Below are positions 1-10,050 of a stretch of 64,000 nucleotides of DNA, in pieces. Position numbers and translations under genes: made by a program. How positions within the stretch are numbered: position 1 is the first letter of the stretch; each line of letters starts with the position of its first letter. The notes beneath the pieces were generated by a model. The model searched no databases, had not been told where the DNA came from, and saw nothing but the letters and a program-made list of their open reading frames with translations. This stretch comes from Salminus brasiliensis (taxonomy: Eukaryota; Chordata; Actinopteri; Characiformes; Bryconidae), in the NCBI RefSeq assembly GCF_030463535.1, contig NC_132891.1:11877949-11941948 (forward strand). Reading direction: 5' to 3'.

Positions 1-1431
1 AACAGTAACAAATATAGTACAAAAACAGCATTAAAGCGTGCATGTGTAGAGAGGAAGGAGAGAACTATATTATATATGAAAGATAGATTAATTGGATCAT
101 TATCCACCAGATTGGGTTCACTTGCTGCTCTGGAGACTAATCTGTTGCTGACCACCTGTATTTCCTTTACCATACATCATTATATTAATAATAATACCAC
201 ATTAAAGAGCGCTGTGAACGACTCCCTGCCACATAAGTAGTGCAGAACAATCAATAACGTCTCATTTGCGTAAATGTGGTTACACGCATTCCTCCTAATG
301 CCCGGATTAGTCACTGATATAAGCCAGAATAGAAACCAGTTTCATGGTTCAATTCGTGACCCACAAGTCAAGACAGATTAGACTTGATTGGGTTGTTGGT
401 GCCATATGTGACCTACAATCTGCGCTCCGCTTGCAGTAGTAGACAGGAGGGTCGCTGATCTCCCTGGGCAAAGGTTTCCATGGGAACGACCCCCGGATCC
501 TCTAGTCGGCTGTTTTTCAGCCCTCACTCATCTTGAGGCTGAATTATCCTAGATTCCTTTATGTCAGTTCCATATTCTTCTGCTCTATTTCCCCCCTCTT
601 TCTTTCCCTCTCCCTCTCTCTCCCTCTCCCTCTCTCTCTCTCTCTCACTCGCTCTGCCTAGTTTGTCTCTGGTTTGCAGCCACCTCTTGCTCATAGCTTT
701 TTCTCTGCTGCTTTGGCATGCTGGATATTCTTGATCTACTTTTACAATGAGTCATCATGATTTTACCTCCCAATTTCACACCAGGCTCAGGCGTACAGAG
801 CCATATAAAGTATTGTTCTGCGAGGAGAGGGGAGAAGAACGGGTCTTAGCTGAGAATACAGCATGTGTTTGGGTTGTTTTTGTGTTGTGTTGGACTCCAG
901 CCTGGAATATGACTAATATTCCAAAGCAGAGAATAGGAGAATGGTCCTACATGCAAATATGCTTGTTACTGTGGGGGTGAGAGCCCCATCATTACACACA
1001 TGTGATGAAATACTTTATGTTTCCTGACTGTTTCAGGCTCTAACGGTGGCCACCCTGTCCACAGGCTGGCTATGAAGTAAAAGAATCAGACTGAGTAAAT
1101 GTTTCTGGCCTCTGGGTGCTGGCAGCACGCTTAACTGAACGGACCAATCCAAGTTCTGTGTGTTTTGTGGCCGACTGTGCCATGTACGAGTCCTCACACA
1201 GGGGCCAAATGTTGTATGTGTACACACACACACACACACACACATACATGAAGAAGCAGGCCAATTTCCTTTCCTCACACTCCTTCCTCATGTGATCTGC
1301 CATTCGTCTGTAATCCGCAGTGACACGATTGGAAAGATTACATACGACAAGATTAACTGATGATCTCGATAGAAGATCATGCCACACCAGTTCTTGGTGA
1401 CCTACTCTGTGCTCTTCCCTCCTGTTCACTC

Positions 1432-1471
<40 letters not shown>

Positions 1472-1984
1472 GGGGGGGGGGGGGGTCTTATCTGAACGCC
1501 AGGTGGCGCTGTTGGTGCAAGCTGATGTTTAGTGAAAGCCAGGCACAATGGAAGCCCACTCAGTAAGCCATGTGCGTGTAACCTGGAATAAAGATCTGCT
1601 CAGATATATACTGGTTTTACTTATCTAAATATTTAATGCACTCGCTCAGTTGCCACTAGACATTATTTTTGGACTTGGAGCTGACAGTGCAGCATTTTAA
1701 AAGAGGTCGCATTAAAGTGGATCGTGAAATAAACACTGAAAAATGTTTTTTTATAATATCAATAAAAATAATACAATACAAAAACCAATGATAGAGTGTA
1801 ATAAAGGAAGCTTTATATTTTAAGAAATATTTAAAATAAATAAGCACTGACAAATCTGTTGCAATAACATTTTATATTATTATTATTATTATTATTATGA
1901 CTAAAATGTAGCCTATAGAAACTGTTCAGTGTGCTGTCCATCGCTCTGTAGTCTGGAGCAGCATCACCCGGCCCCCCCTTGTCT
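1..1984. other. 5' flanking DNA, no gene seen
   Basis: I see no coding exon here. The stretch holds simple repeats: a CT-rich tract 593-650, (CA)n 1219-1250, (GA)17 at 1435-1469 followed by a run of 14 G at 1472-1485, and (TTA)n near 1876-1898. The long frames at 1033-1429 on the minus strand are CA-repeat artefacts. Distal promoter elements may lie here, but none is clear enough to call. Confidence 0.5.
1435..1485. repeat. Compound (GA)17 - G14 microsatellite
   Basis: A GA dinucleotide run (1435-1469) is separated by two bases from 14 consecutive G (1472-1485). It lies about 550 bp upstream of the candidate ephb2 promoter. Such purine-strand tracts can adopt triplex-like structure; here it may be only a polymorphic marker. 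Confidence 0.9.
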
Positions 1985-2060
1985 GTATTTTATTGGTTTC
2001 GCCCAAACTTGGCGTAGTTGTGTGCTCTTCCTACCCAATGGGGCTTGTTGGATTGGTCGC
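1985..2060 (+). promoter_or_regulatory. Candidate core promoter / 5' UTR region of ephb2
   Basis: Three CCAAT-type boxes lie within 65 bp just upstream of the coding start: ATTGG at 1992-1996, CCAAT at 2035-2039 and ATTGG at 2052-2056. No clear TATA box is placed to serve them. This suggests a CCAAT-driven promoter with dispersed starts, but the start site is not identified, and one of the boxes contains the uORF start codon. Confidence 0.3.
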
Positions 2061-2106
2061 GGAGACGGAGCTGTTACAGATGGGCCAGCGGATTCATTTA
2101 CAATGA
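2038..2106 (+). other. Upstream ORF overlapping the ephb2 start codon
   Basis: ATG at 2038 opens a 22-codon frame that ends with TGA at 2104-2106. That stop overlaps the main ATG (2103-2105) as ATGA. The uORF start has C at -3 and G at +4, a moderate Kozak context. Whether it is translated depends on the transcription start being upstream of 2038, which cannot be seen directly. Confidence 0.45.
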
Positions 2107-2202
2107 ATATACCGGCTCTTTATAGTCAAATGGCCACTTTTACGGCAGTTATGCATATTATCCGTCTATTATGGATAGTGCCACCTTTATGGGCTGTGGA
2201 AG
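2103..2202 (+). CDS. ephb2: ephb2 coding exon 1: signal peptide
   Basis: Encodes residues 1-33 plus the first base of codon 34. ATG at 2103 is the first in-frame ATG and has A at -3; the frame is open back to about 1929 but with no other ATG. A second in-frame ATG at 2130 (residue 10) has G at +4 and could also serve. The segment AVMHIIRLLWIVPPLWAVE is hydrophobic with one Arg and ends in a small-residue cleavage region near A31, as expected for a type I membrane receptor. The donor is GTAAGA at 2203. Splicing in phase 1 to exon 2 gives AVEDVLMDSTTATAELGW, which matches the start of mature EphB2. Signal peptides are poorly conserved, so this exon is assigned by position, phase and junction sequence. 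Confidence 0.85.
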
Positions 2203-2754
2203 GTAAGAAACCATGTGTCTCTGTCTGCACGCGTGCTTGGAAATGTGTGTCAGCGCGAACTTGTGTGAGATGGTCCACCGTTGTCTTTCAGCACTGAAGG
2301 CTGTCTGAATTTTACAGACATGTTTTGGGGCAAGCTGCTGGGCTTTCCCCCGAAACGCTGGCTGCTTTAGGTGTAGCCCGGTTGTGCTCACTGCGGGGAC
2401 AATGCGACCCCAGTTTAACGGAGCTATATCTTCATTTAATTTCCTCTTATTTTCATTTGAGGGCTCGATGCCGCCTTTATGTTGTTTCAGTTGTACCTGC
2501 AAACACATTGTGCTCGGAGTTCCTCTACAAATCCGTGTGACATCGGTGTTCATCTACAGAGAAGTTGTAGCATCAGAAGTCAACGTTTATGTACTTGCTT
2601 TATGTCCCGATGCTTTGTTTGCGTCCAGTGATGTTTTATTCGATACATTAAACGGACTACATCGAGTCAACAGTCTGTGTAAAAAGGGTTCAAGGCACAT
2701 TTAATTGATTCCCATTTTACAGTCTGAAGCCTAGTTTCTCCTCCTCACGTCTAA

Positions 2755-3010
2755 AATGGAGTGATTTTTTACGATTTAGCGCCGTAGACCATCATTAGCA
2801 CCGCGTCTGCCTCAACATCTGCCTCGGCGAGCCAGCACCTGAGGCGTTGTGCTTCCCACTCGCTTTACGGCAAGCCACGCCCACGGCACCAGGATTGGCT
2901 ATTAGTTCGCATTGATAAAACTGTCGAACAGCTTGGGATTGAACTAGTAGCCAATCAAAGCGCAGCAGCCAGGATCCCACCAGCCAATCCCAGTCGCGGT
3001 AGGCGGTGTT
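2755..3010. promoter_or_regulatory. CpG-rich element with CCAAT, TCF/LEF and KLF-type motifs in 5' intron 1
   Basis: This stretch, 550-800 bp after exon 1, is richer in CpG than the surrounding intron. It holds ATTGG at 2894-2898 and CCAAT at 2951-2955 and 2984-2988; the last two are 33 bp apart, about three helical turns. CCACGCCCAC (about 2876-2885) resembles an SP/KLF site. ATCAAAG at 2954-2960 is a TCF/LEF core overlapping the CCAAT box. It could be an enhancer or an alternative promoter. Function is inferred from motifs only. Confidence 0.35.
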
Positions 3011-3668
3011 ATCCGCAATACGGGTGGGAATAACTGAAACCTGAAGCTAAGCGCTGTAATCAATACACCGATTTCCTGACACTAATACAGTGTCATCTGT
3101 TGGAATTTTAATGAACCTACGTTGAATAGTAGCTCCTGAATTTGACTAATTTCTTCGTTGTGTTAATCAATGGACTAGACTAATGTTTGTAGTGCCCAAT
3201 CAAAGTAAACCTGAACTGAAGAAATACTAAGAGCTGTCATCAGTTAATGGCTAATTTTGATGCCAAGGTGGCTCATCTAGTGATGGGCAGTATATTCCCA
3301 CAGTATTCTCAGAGAGACTCCCTCTCTCCCCCACTGCTCCTATATGCCAGGGCCTTTGTTGACCTGTTGCACAAATTGATTTGATAGTTAAAGCCTTTGC
3401 TCCTCATCACAGACTTCCTTTAGGCACACAGGTTTCATTTCACCGCAAAACTCCTTCGCCACACTCGATGACCCCGTTTTCCTAGCGGAGGCATTTGTGG
3501 ACCATTTCCCCCTCTGCCTTCATGAAGACACTGCTTTAGCTGGAGACTCCGAGCTCATCAGCGCGGCTGATTTGTTTGGTCTGTGAAATGGATTCTCTGC
3601 CTAAAAGCTCCTCATTCGATGTTAACTCAATCCAGAAGATGAATGCTTCATGGTGTTCATGGTTCATG

Positions 3669-3705
3669 GTGTGTATTTTACTGTAAGGGACAGTAAAATA
3701 CACAC
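3669..3705. repeat. Perfect 16-bp inverted repeat with 5-nt loop
   Basis: GTGTGTATTTTACTGT at 3669-3684 is followed by AAGGG and then by its exact reverse complement at 3690-3705. The hairpin is AT-rich. It lacks the G/C-rich stem and T-run of a designed terminator and is too short for a microRNA precursor. Confidence 0.9.
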
Positions 3706-4750
3706 AATGGGTGCATTATTTCGGTCAGTCATTAATAGACTGGACAAATGAGCAACATTGCAAATGTAAGAAATATGACAATTCAGCTAAAATCTTAGTT
3801 TTCAGTTCTCTTTTCTGACAAGAAGGAAGTCAGTAAGAAATCTGGGTGCAGAAAAGGGCTGGAATACCCTGGCTGATATCATCTTCTAGGTTTATGACAT
3901 TGGGGTGTTTATTTAGTTTGTACTGTCAGTTTATTTGGCAGGTGATGATATTATTTGCTATTTAATATTTAAGTTGTTCAGCTGAACTGATCCTTCCTTG
4001 CGTCTTTCAGATCGATCAGGCATGCGTACTGCTGTAGAACTGTGAAATTATTACCTAGAACTGATGTAGAACCAGTCGGCACGGCGCTGTTTTCCAACAT
4101 TGTCCTTCCATTAGTTTACTGCGTTCTCTCGGATCTCCTCTGCTCCGAACAGTGAAACTGTGTTGGGTCCAACTGTCAGTCCATGACTTCAGTCCATTCA
4201 TTAAAGTAGAAGCATATGGATTAGATGAGAGTAAATTAGATTTTTGTTTAATTTCACTTAACGGTAAACAATTTTCGTAGATTTTTTTCAGGGGGTGGTT
4301 GGGTACACAGTAGAAGATCCAAGGAAGGCAAGAAAACTTATAATTCTAAAGTTCATATTTTATATTTTATTATTTACAGTTAATATTTTACATTTGTGCG
4401 TTAACTCAACTTATTTTACTCATGCTTTAAACTTAATGTCTTGGTTCTCTCATTTTGGTCAGCAACACAGTTCACAAAAACCATTATTAAATGTGTTGCA
4501 GCTAAAATTGCTTAATTTTTTATTTATTATTATTTTTATTATTATTAATAATTATACCCCTCCATCGGTTTACTGTTTATTCCCCTCTGTGGGGGCAGAA
4601 CCCCCCTATCCTCTGTGAAACCCTGTGCATTTCTGTGTCTAGGAAAGAAAAGGCAATTGCTGCAGAACTGTGTTTTACATTATGTCTTTTTGCAGCTCTA
4701 GAGTGACACAGTGGTCTAGTTGCTTGCTTATCAAGAGTCAGGAGATCATA

Positions 4751-4845
4751 CAATATATGTGCAAATGTTTATAGACACCCCTTCTAATGAAAGCACTCTG
4801 CTACATTAAGTTGCACCCATTGCTGACGCAGATGTACAAATGTGA
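4751..4845 (+). mobile_element. MITE family A, left-end fragment
   Basis: CAATATATGTGCAAATGTTT begins just after a TA dinucleotide and continues through ACACCCCTTCTAATGAAAG and CACCCATTGCTGACGCAGAT. These match the left half of the element also seen at 35240-35712 and, inverted, at 44299-44710. Only the terminal part remains. Confidence 0.7.
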
Positions 4846-5167
4846 AATATATTTTTGCATTAAATTAAAAATATGTGAGTGTTTTAAATTCTACTCAGTT
4901 TCACTATTGAGCAGCAGAGGCAGGTTAGCAGCAGGGTCCTCCAACTGCCGCTATAGTGAGTGAGTGTGAGTGCACACCACATGGCCCCACCAGCTGCCAA
5001 ATCAGCATAAAGAACATAGGCTCTCAGGGACTAATGTAAAGGAAAGGGGGAATTGTTCATGTGGATGTCTGGAATTTGCTGTGGTGGACAGTAAATCGGT
5101 GCATGTACTTCACTGCTGTACTTGTATTTTTTAAATATTTATACTTCACTGATCGTATTTTCAAGAC

Positions 5168-5730
5168 TAAGGGCCCTGTATTACACTCAGCGCAAGGCGT
5201 TGCGATGCTCATTGCTATCTCACACCCGTCCAACAGTCTATTTTCATTTCTTCTGCCTGTGCCGTTTAAATAGCAGCTTGCTTGTGAATATATCTACGCT
5301 GATGGGTGTGGTGGTCTCGAAATGTGGTGTGTTCAGGTCAATTTCTGTCTTATTGCTATCTTGGCAACGGAGATAACAGGTGTGCCACTGACTGAAAACA
5401 AGCTAGGCAGACGTCAGCAGTCGTTCATTGCTATTTAGACAGTGAATTGTCAACACAGGCCTGTGCCCAACGCGGGTACACCCCTCTTTGCGCCATTGAA
5501 ATAGCAATCACCTAGCTCTTAAAGGAGTGGCCAGTGACACGCTGATTGGTTTATTGCACGTCCCAAAACACACTCATGATTAATGAAGAGACTCAGTACA
5601 TGACTTTTGCACGTTTCGAGCCGCGCAAGGCGTACTTTTCCCATTGTTACGATAGCAAAGACACACTGACAAGTCCTAAAATAAGCTGCAAGGTTGACGA
5701 CTCACCTAAGATCGGTAAAATAGGGCCCAT
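5168..5730 (+). mobile_element. hAT-like non-autonomous element, copy 1
   Basis: About 520 bp align with a second copy at 62650-63165. Shared stretches include ACGCTGATGG, CTTGGCAACGGA, CACTGACTGAAAACAA, CTAGGCAGACGTCA and CACGTNNNGTCCAAAACACACTCATG-type sequence. The ends carry inverted repeats, GGGCCCTGTATTACA on the left and the complement of GGGCCCTATTTTAC on the right. No transposase frame is present and no clean 8-bp duplication is visible, so the superfamily is inferred from general appearance. Confidence 0.7.
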
Positions 5731-7911
5731 ATGCTTGTTACTTCACTACATTTCAAACCTGAGATATCTTACTTTTAGCGAATGTACTGTTACTCATTTC
5801 TCTGAAGATACTAGCCGAAACCAACCAATCATACTGCATCTTTCAGTGAACTCATCAGTTACTTTTGGAAAAATAGTGATTACAAGCAGGATTACATTAC
5901 ATCCTAAAAAAACACTACTCTTACCATGTTTGTCTGTGTTTGTGAGATGCTGCTGTATTTGATGTTTGTTGTGACTTCTCTTTTTTATGTTGTACAGAGC
6001 TAATTGAGTATAACAGCGCCCCCTGTGGAGAAGCTTGAGTTAGCTCTGTCCAGTGTAAATTAGTCCCGCCAGCAGTAAATATTGTCTTAGCTTTAAAAGA
6101 CAAACCATTTTAAGTTAAGACAAGCTAGGACTGCTGTGTGATTAGCTGACTGTTGTACGCTGCTGTGTCGTCTAAACCTTTCTTTTTTTTAATCCAAAAG
6201 TAACTAGAAGTAATCAGATAATGTTACTTTACAATAGTAATCCTCTCAATCCTGCACTTATTAAACTTTTCAGAGTATGCCGGTCTGGGATCAGTTAAGG
6301 TTTACATAATTCAATTAGATAGCTGATGAGGGGTGATCTGCGATCAGCACTTTTAAATGTATGCTTGATAAATGACTCAATGCCCCATATCAGCTAATAA
6401 ACAGAGCTTTTTTATTTTAGGTCATGTGTGCACAGCTCAATAGAAATAACACTACAGTCACTAGATAATTAGTTTGACAATTAAGTGCATTTAACCCAAA
6501 TCCAATTAAAATACAAAAAGAGGGCCTTTACCTATACTTAAGCGCATCTGTTATTTTTTACTCAAATATAGGGACTTTAGGAAATTTTCCACCAATTATA
6601 ATTTGTTGCTTTTGATTTGTTAGAATTAAAAAAAAAGACTGGATTTGATCCATTCCAGCCAACTACTGTATCATGTTTTACCTATTCTGCATCAGAGATT
6701 TAGCAAACTGTGTTTCGTTGTACTGTACAAGCCTGTATAAGAACAATAAGTGACCTGAAATGAATTGAGCTGTGAAAACTATTACAATGGTAAATATTCC
6801 ATTGCTGTATGATCAGCCAGTCTTTTCTTTAACTGTAAAGACTTAACTGAGCTACTTATTCATATTAATTTCTGGTGAACATTTTCATGCATTGTTTGAA
6901 TGATTGCAACCTGTATGCCTATGAAACCTGAACCTGCCTGTTCTTCTTCTGTTCAGCTGTATCACAAGGTGTGACAACTGGATCAGGATGAGACCTTGAC
7001 CTTTAATTAATGATAATTTTTAATCATTTTAATACTTGTCGCTATGGCACCTGGACAACGGTTGCGAGGTCATGTGATGTCTTAGAGCGCGGGCTCCATG
7101 TGACGTGCGTCAGGCCGGGCTCTCTGCCTGCTGCTCCCTCCCGTCCTTGTGTATTAGGAGCAAGACCTCCCCCTGGCTCCTCTGACATCTTTGCTAGCCT
7201 TTATGTAAGCAGGGCGAACCTGACCGATTTCAGCCGTGTCAGAAGCCATTGGCTCAGAGAGGCCTGTCTGGTCTGCACAGAAATGAACTGAGTGGACCGT
7301 TACTGTCGGCCTTGTCCTCGTCCTCGTCCAGCATGACTCTTCGAAATAATCAAGCCAGGATTCAGCTTGTAATTATACAAGCTGTGCCGAGTGGGTACTT
7401 GCTCGTGGTTTTACAGCATCTGTCCGCTGAAGTGTGATGTTAATGTGTGATTGGGATTTTGAGTCGCGGTAGCCAGAGACACTTGAAATGCTTCCCGGTT
7501 AAATGACAGAATTTTGTCTGCAGGCTGAGGAAGGGTCAGAATGGTGAAATTATCAGGTATTCAAGGGGGACTTGCCAAGTGCCTGACAGCTTAATTATCC
7601 CTCTGTCTCCTCAGTTTTGTTTAATGTGTCAATTTGGATGAAATTGGGCGAACTGGACTGTCTTTGCAGAGTTGGTTACATTGTGTGACTAATTTGCTGG
7701 AAAGCTTGTTTTCCTAAATAAATGTCTCATTTTGAAACGCTATATAAAATATACCATAGCTGAACAGAACAGATGTGTGTGATGCATCATGCCAGATGAA
7801 TGCACAGCACAGCGCAGCTCTTCTCAGCACTGCATTGTCCTCTAAGCCTCTAAGCTGTTCCTGCGTACTGGCTGGTTGAGCATGTAGAGCATTTTGCATT
7901 TTCTGGGAAGT

Positions 7912-7912
<1 letters not shown>

Positions 7913-7950
<38 letters not shown>
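7913..7950. repeat. (AAT)n microsatellite
   Basis: About 12 uninterrupted AAT/ATA units. The poly-isoleucine frame on the opposite strand here is an artefact of this tract. Confidence 0.95.
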
Positions 7951-8218
7951 CAATACTAGTGTACCAGAATATTTTTTCTTTTAGAGGCATTGATAGATAG
8001 TATGGATTAGTGTATATCCACTATACCATTCTACTCCCTGTCGTTATTCTATTCCCTATTTCCAGTTTACACTACCTTTCAGAAAAGCAGTATTTTATAA
8101 TATATTTTAACTTACTCACTTAAAGAAACATACATAAAAAATGCTATTTAAAAACTATTCAAATCTACACTCTGAATGACAATTACAAGCCGCATCTTTG
8201 TAAACACTTTGTAAACTT

Positions 8219-9568
8219 CCTGATAAATCACTGTACTGATAATTTTTCTGAGCTCTGCTAAAGCCTGGGTAGACTGATAACTCACTGGGCTGATCAGTTA
8301 TTTATCTCAGTGTTACTGAGCTCTACTAAAGCATGAGTAGACTGATAAACCACTGGGCTGATCAGTTATTTATCTCAGTGTTACTGAGCTCTGCTAAAGC
8401 CTGAGTAGACTGATAAATCACTGTGCTGATCAGTTATTTATCTCAGTGTTACTGAGCTCTACTAAAGCATGAGTAGACTGATAACTCACTGTGCTGATCA
8501 GTTATTTATCTCAGTGTTACTGAGCTCTACTAAAGCATGAGTAGACTGATAAACCACTGGGCTGATCAGTTATTTATCTCAGTGTTACTGAGCTCTGCTA
8601 AAGCCTGAGTAGACTGATAAATCACTGTGCTGATCAGTTATTTATCTCAGTGTTACTGAGCTCTACTAAAGCATGAGTAGACTGATAAATCACTGCGCTG
8701 ATCAGTTATTTATCTCAGTGTTACTGAGCTCTACTAAAGCCTGAGTAGACTGATAAATCACTGTGCTGATCAGTTATTTATCTCAGTGTTACTGAGCTCT
8801 ACTAAAGCCTGAGTAGACTGATAACTCACTGGGCTGATTAGTTATTTATATCAGTGTTACTGAGCTCTACTAAAGCATGAGTAGACTGATAACTCACTGT
8901 GCTGATCAGTTATTTATCTCAGTGTTACTGAACTCTACTAAAGCATGAGTAGACTGATAAACCACTGGGCTGATCAGTTATTTATCTCAGTGTTACTGAG
9001 CTCTACTAAAGCCTGAGTAGACTGATAAATCACTGTGCTGATCAGTTATTTATCTCAGTGTTACTGAGCTCTACTAAAGCCTGAGTAGACTGATAACTCA
9101 CTGGGCTGATTAGTTATTTATATCAGTGTTACTGAGCTCTACTAAAGCATGAGTAGACTGATAACTCACTGTGCTGATCAGTTATTTATCTCAGTGTTAC
9201 TGAACTCTACTAAAGCCTGAGTAGACTGATAAATCACTGTGCTGATCAGTTATTTATCTCAGTGTTACTGAACTCTACTAAAGCCTGAGTAGACTGATAA
9301 CTCACTGTGCTGATCAGTTATTTATCTCAGTGTTACTGAGCTCTACTAAAGCCTGAGTAGACTGATAAATCACTGTGCTGATCAGTTATTTATCTCAGTG
9401 TTACTGAGCTCTGTTAAAGCATGAGTAGACTGATAACTCACTGTGCTGATCAGTTATTTATCTCAGTGTTACTGAACTCTACTAAAGCCTGAGTAGACTG
9501 ATAACTCACTGTGCTGATCAGTTATTTATCTCAGTGTTACTGAGCTCTGTTAAAGCATGAGTAGACTG
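8219..9568. repeat. 68-bp tandem repeat array 1 (19 full units)
   Basis: Nineteen units run in exact 68-bp register from 8273 to 9564, with a degenerate unit before (8219-8272). Each contains CTGATCAGTTATTTATCTCA and a TTACTGAGCTCT...AAAGCCTGAGTAG stretch. Variation is limited to a few positions: AAATC/AACTC/AAACC, CTGTG/CTGGG, GAGCTC/GAACTC, CCTGAG/CATGAG. Units 2-3 and 5-6 match. Units 8-10 and 12-14 also match, including the rare variant GATTAGTTATTTATATCAG in units 9 and 13. This points to multi-unit duplication. The same unit recurs at 40051-40912 and once at 52521-52573. Confidence 0.98.
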
Positions 9569-9850
9569 CTGTGTTTTCTGCGTTGTTCAGATGCATTCAA
9601 ATTAGGCTGACCAATCAGAGCTCCATTGTCATGGTTGCAGACAAAATGGATGAGAAAATTTATGAGAGCTGGGAAGATTCTAATCCCTCTACAAAGCACA
9701 GAAGATGCATCAGACTGGGTGTGAAGGTTCCAATATGTTAAAAATCACACACAATTTCTCCAAAAAGTGTGGATAGTCCTTAACTGTTGTCCAGGGTTCA
9801 TAATATAAAAAAACAAGATGCCATATTAACGTCTTTTAAATGTATTCATG

Positions 9851-10050
9851 GTTGGTGTGACGCAACAGATAACACCACTACCTGCCAATGAGCTACCAGA
9901 GCATGTGGGAAACTGGGGTTCAATTCCTGGTCTGGGTGACTATGCTGCGTTACACCAATAAGAGTCCTTTGGCAAGACTCTTAACACTATATTGGCATAA
10001 CCCTGTAAGTCGCTCTGGATAAGAGCGTCAGCTAAATGTCATAAATGTAA
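9851..10050 (+). mobile_element. tRNA-derived SINE (type 1)
   Basis: Starts with a tRNA-like head, GTTGGTGTGACGCAACAGAT, and has an intact-looking B box, GGTTCAATTCC, at 9917-9927. The 3' tail GTAAGTCGCTCTGGATAAG plus AGCGTCAGCTAAATG is the tail shared by many fish SINEs with L2-clade LINEs. It ends with ATAAATGTAA. A minus-strand copy is at 32990-33160 and a tail fragment at 33381-33463. Confidence 0.85.

Noticed and set aside
1929..2102. In-frame extension of ephb2 exon 1 upstream of ATG 2103
   Set aside because: The frame is open but the apparent start at 1929 is GTG, and there is no ATG before 2103. It is probably 5' UTR or promoter.
8273..9564. CRISPR-like array
   Set aside because: The whole 68-bp unit repeats with no variable spacers, and the host is a vertebrate.
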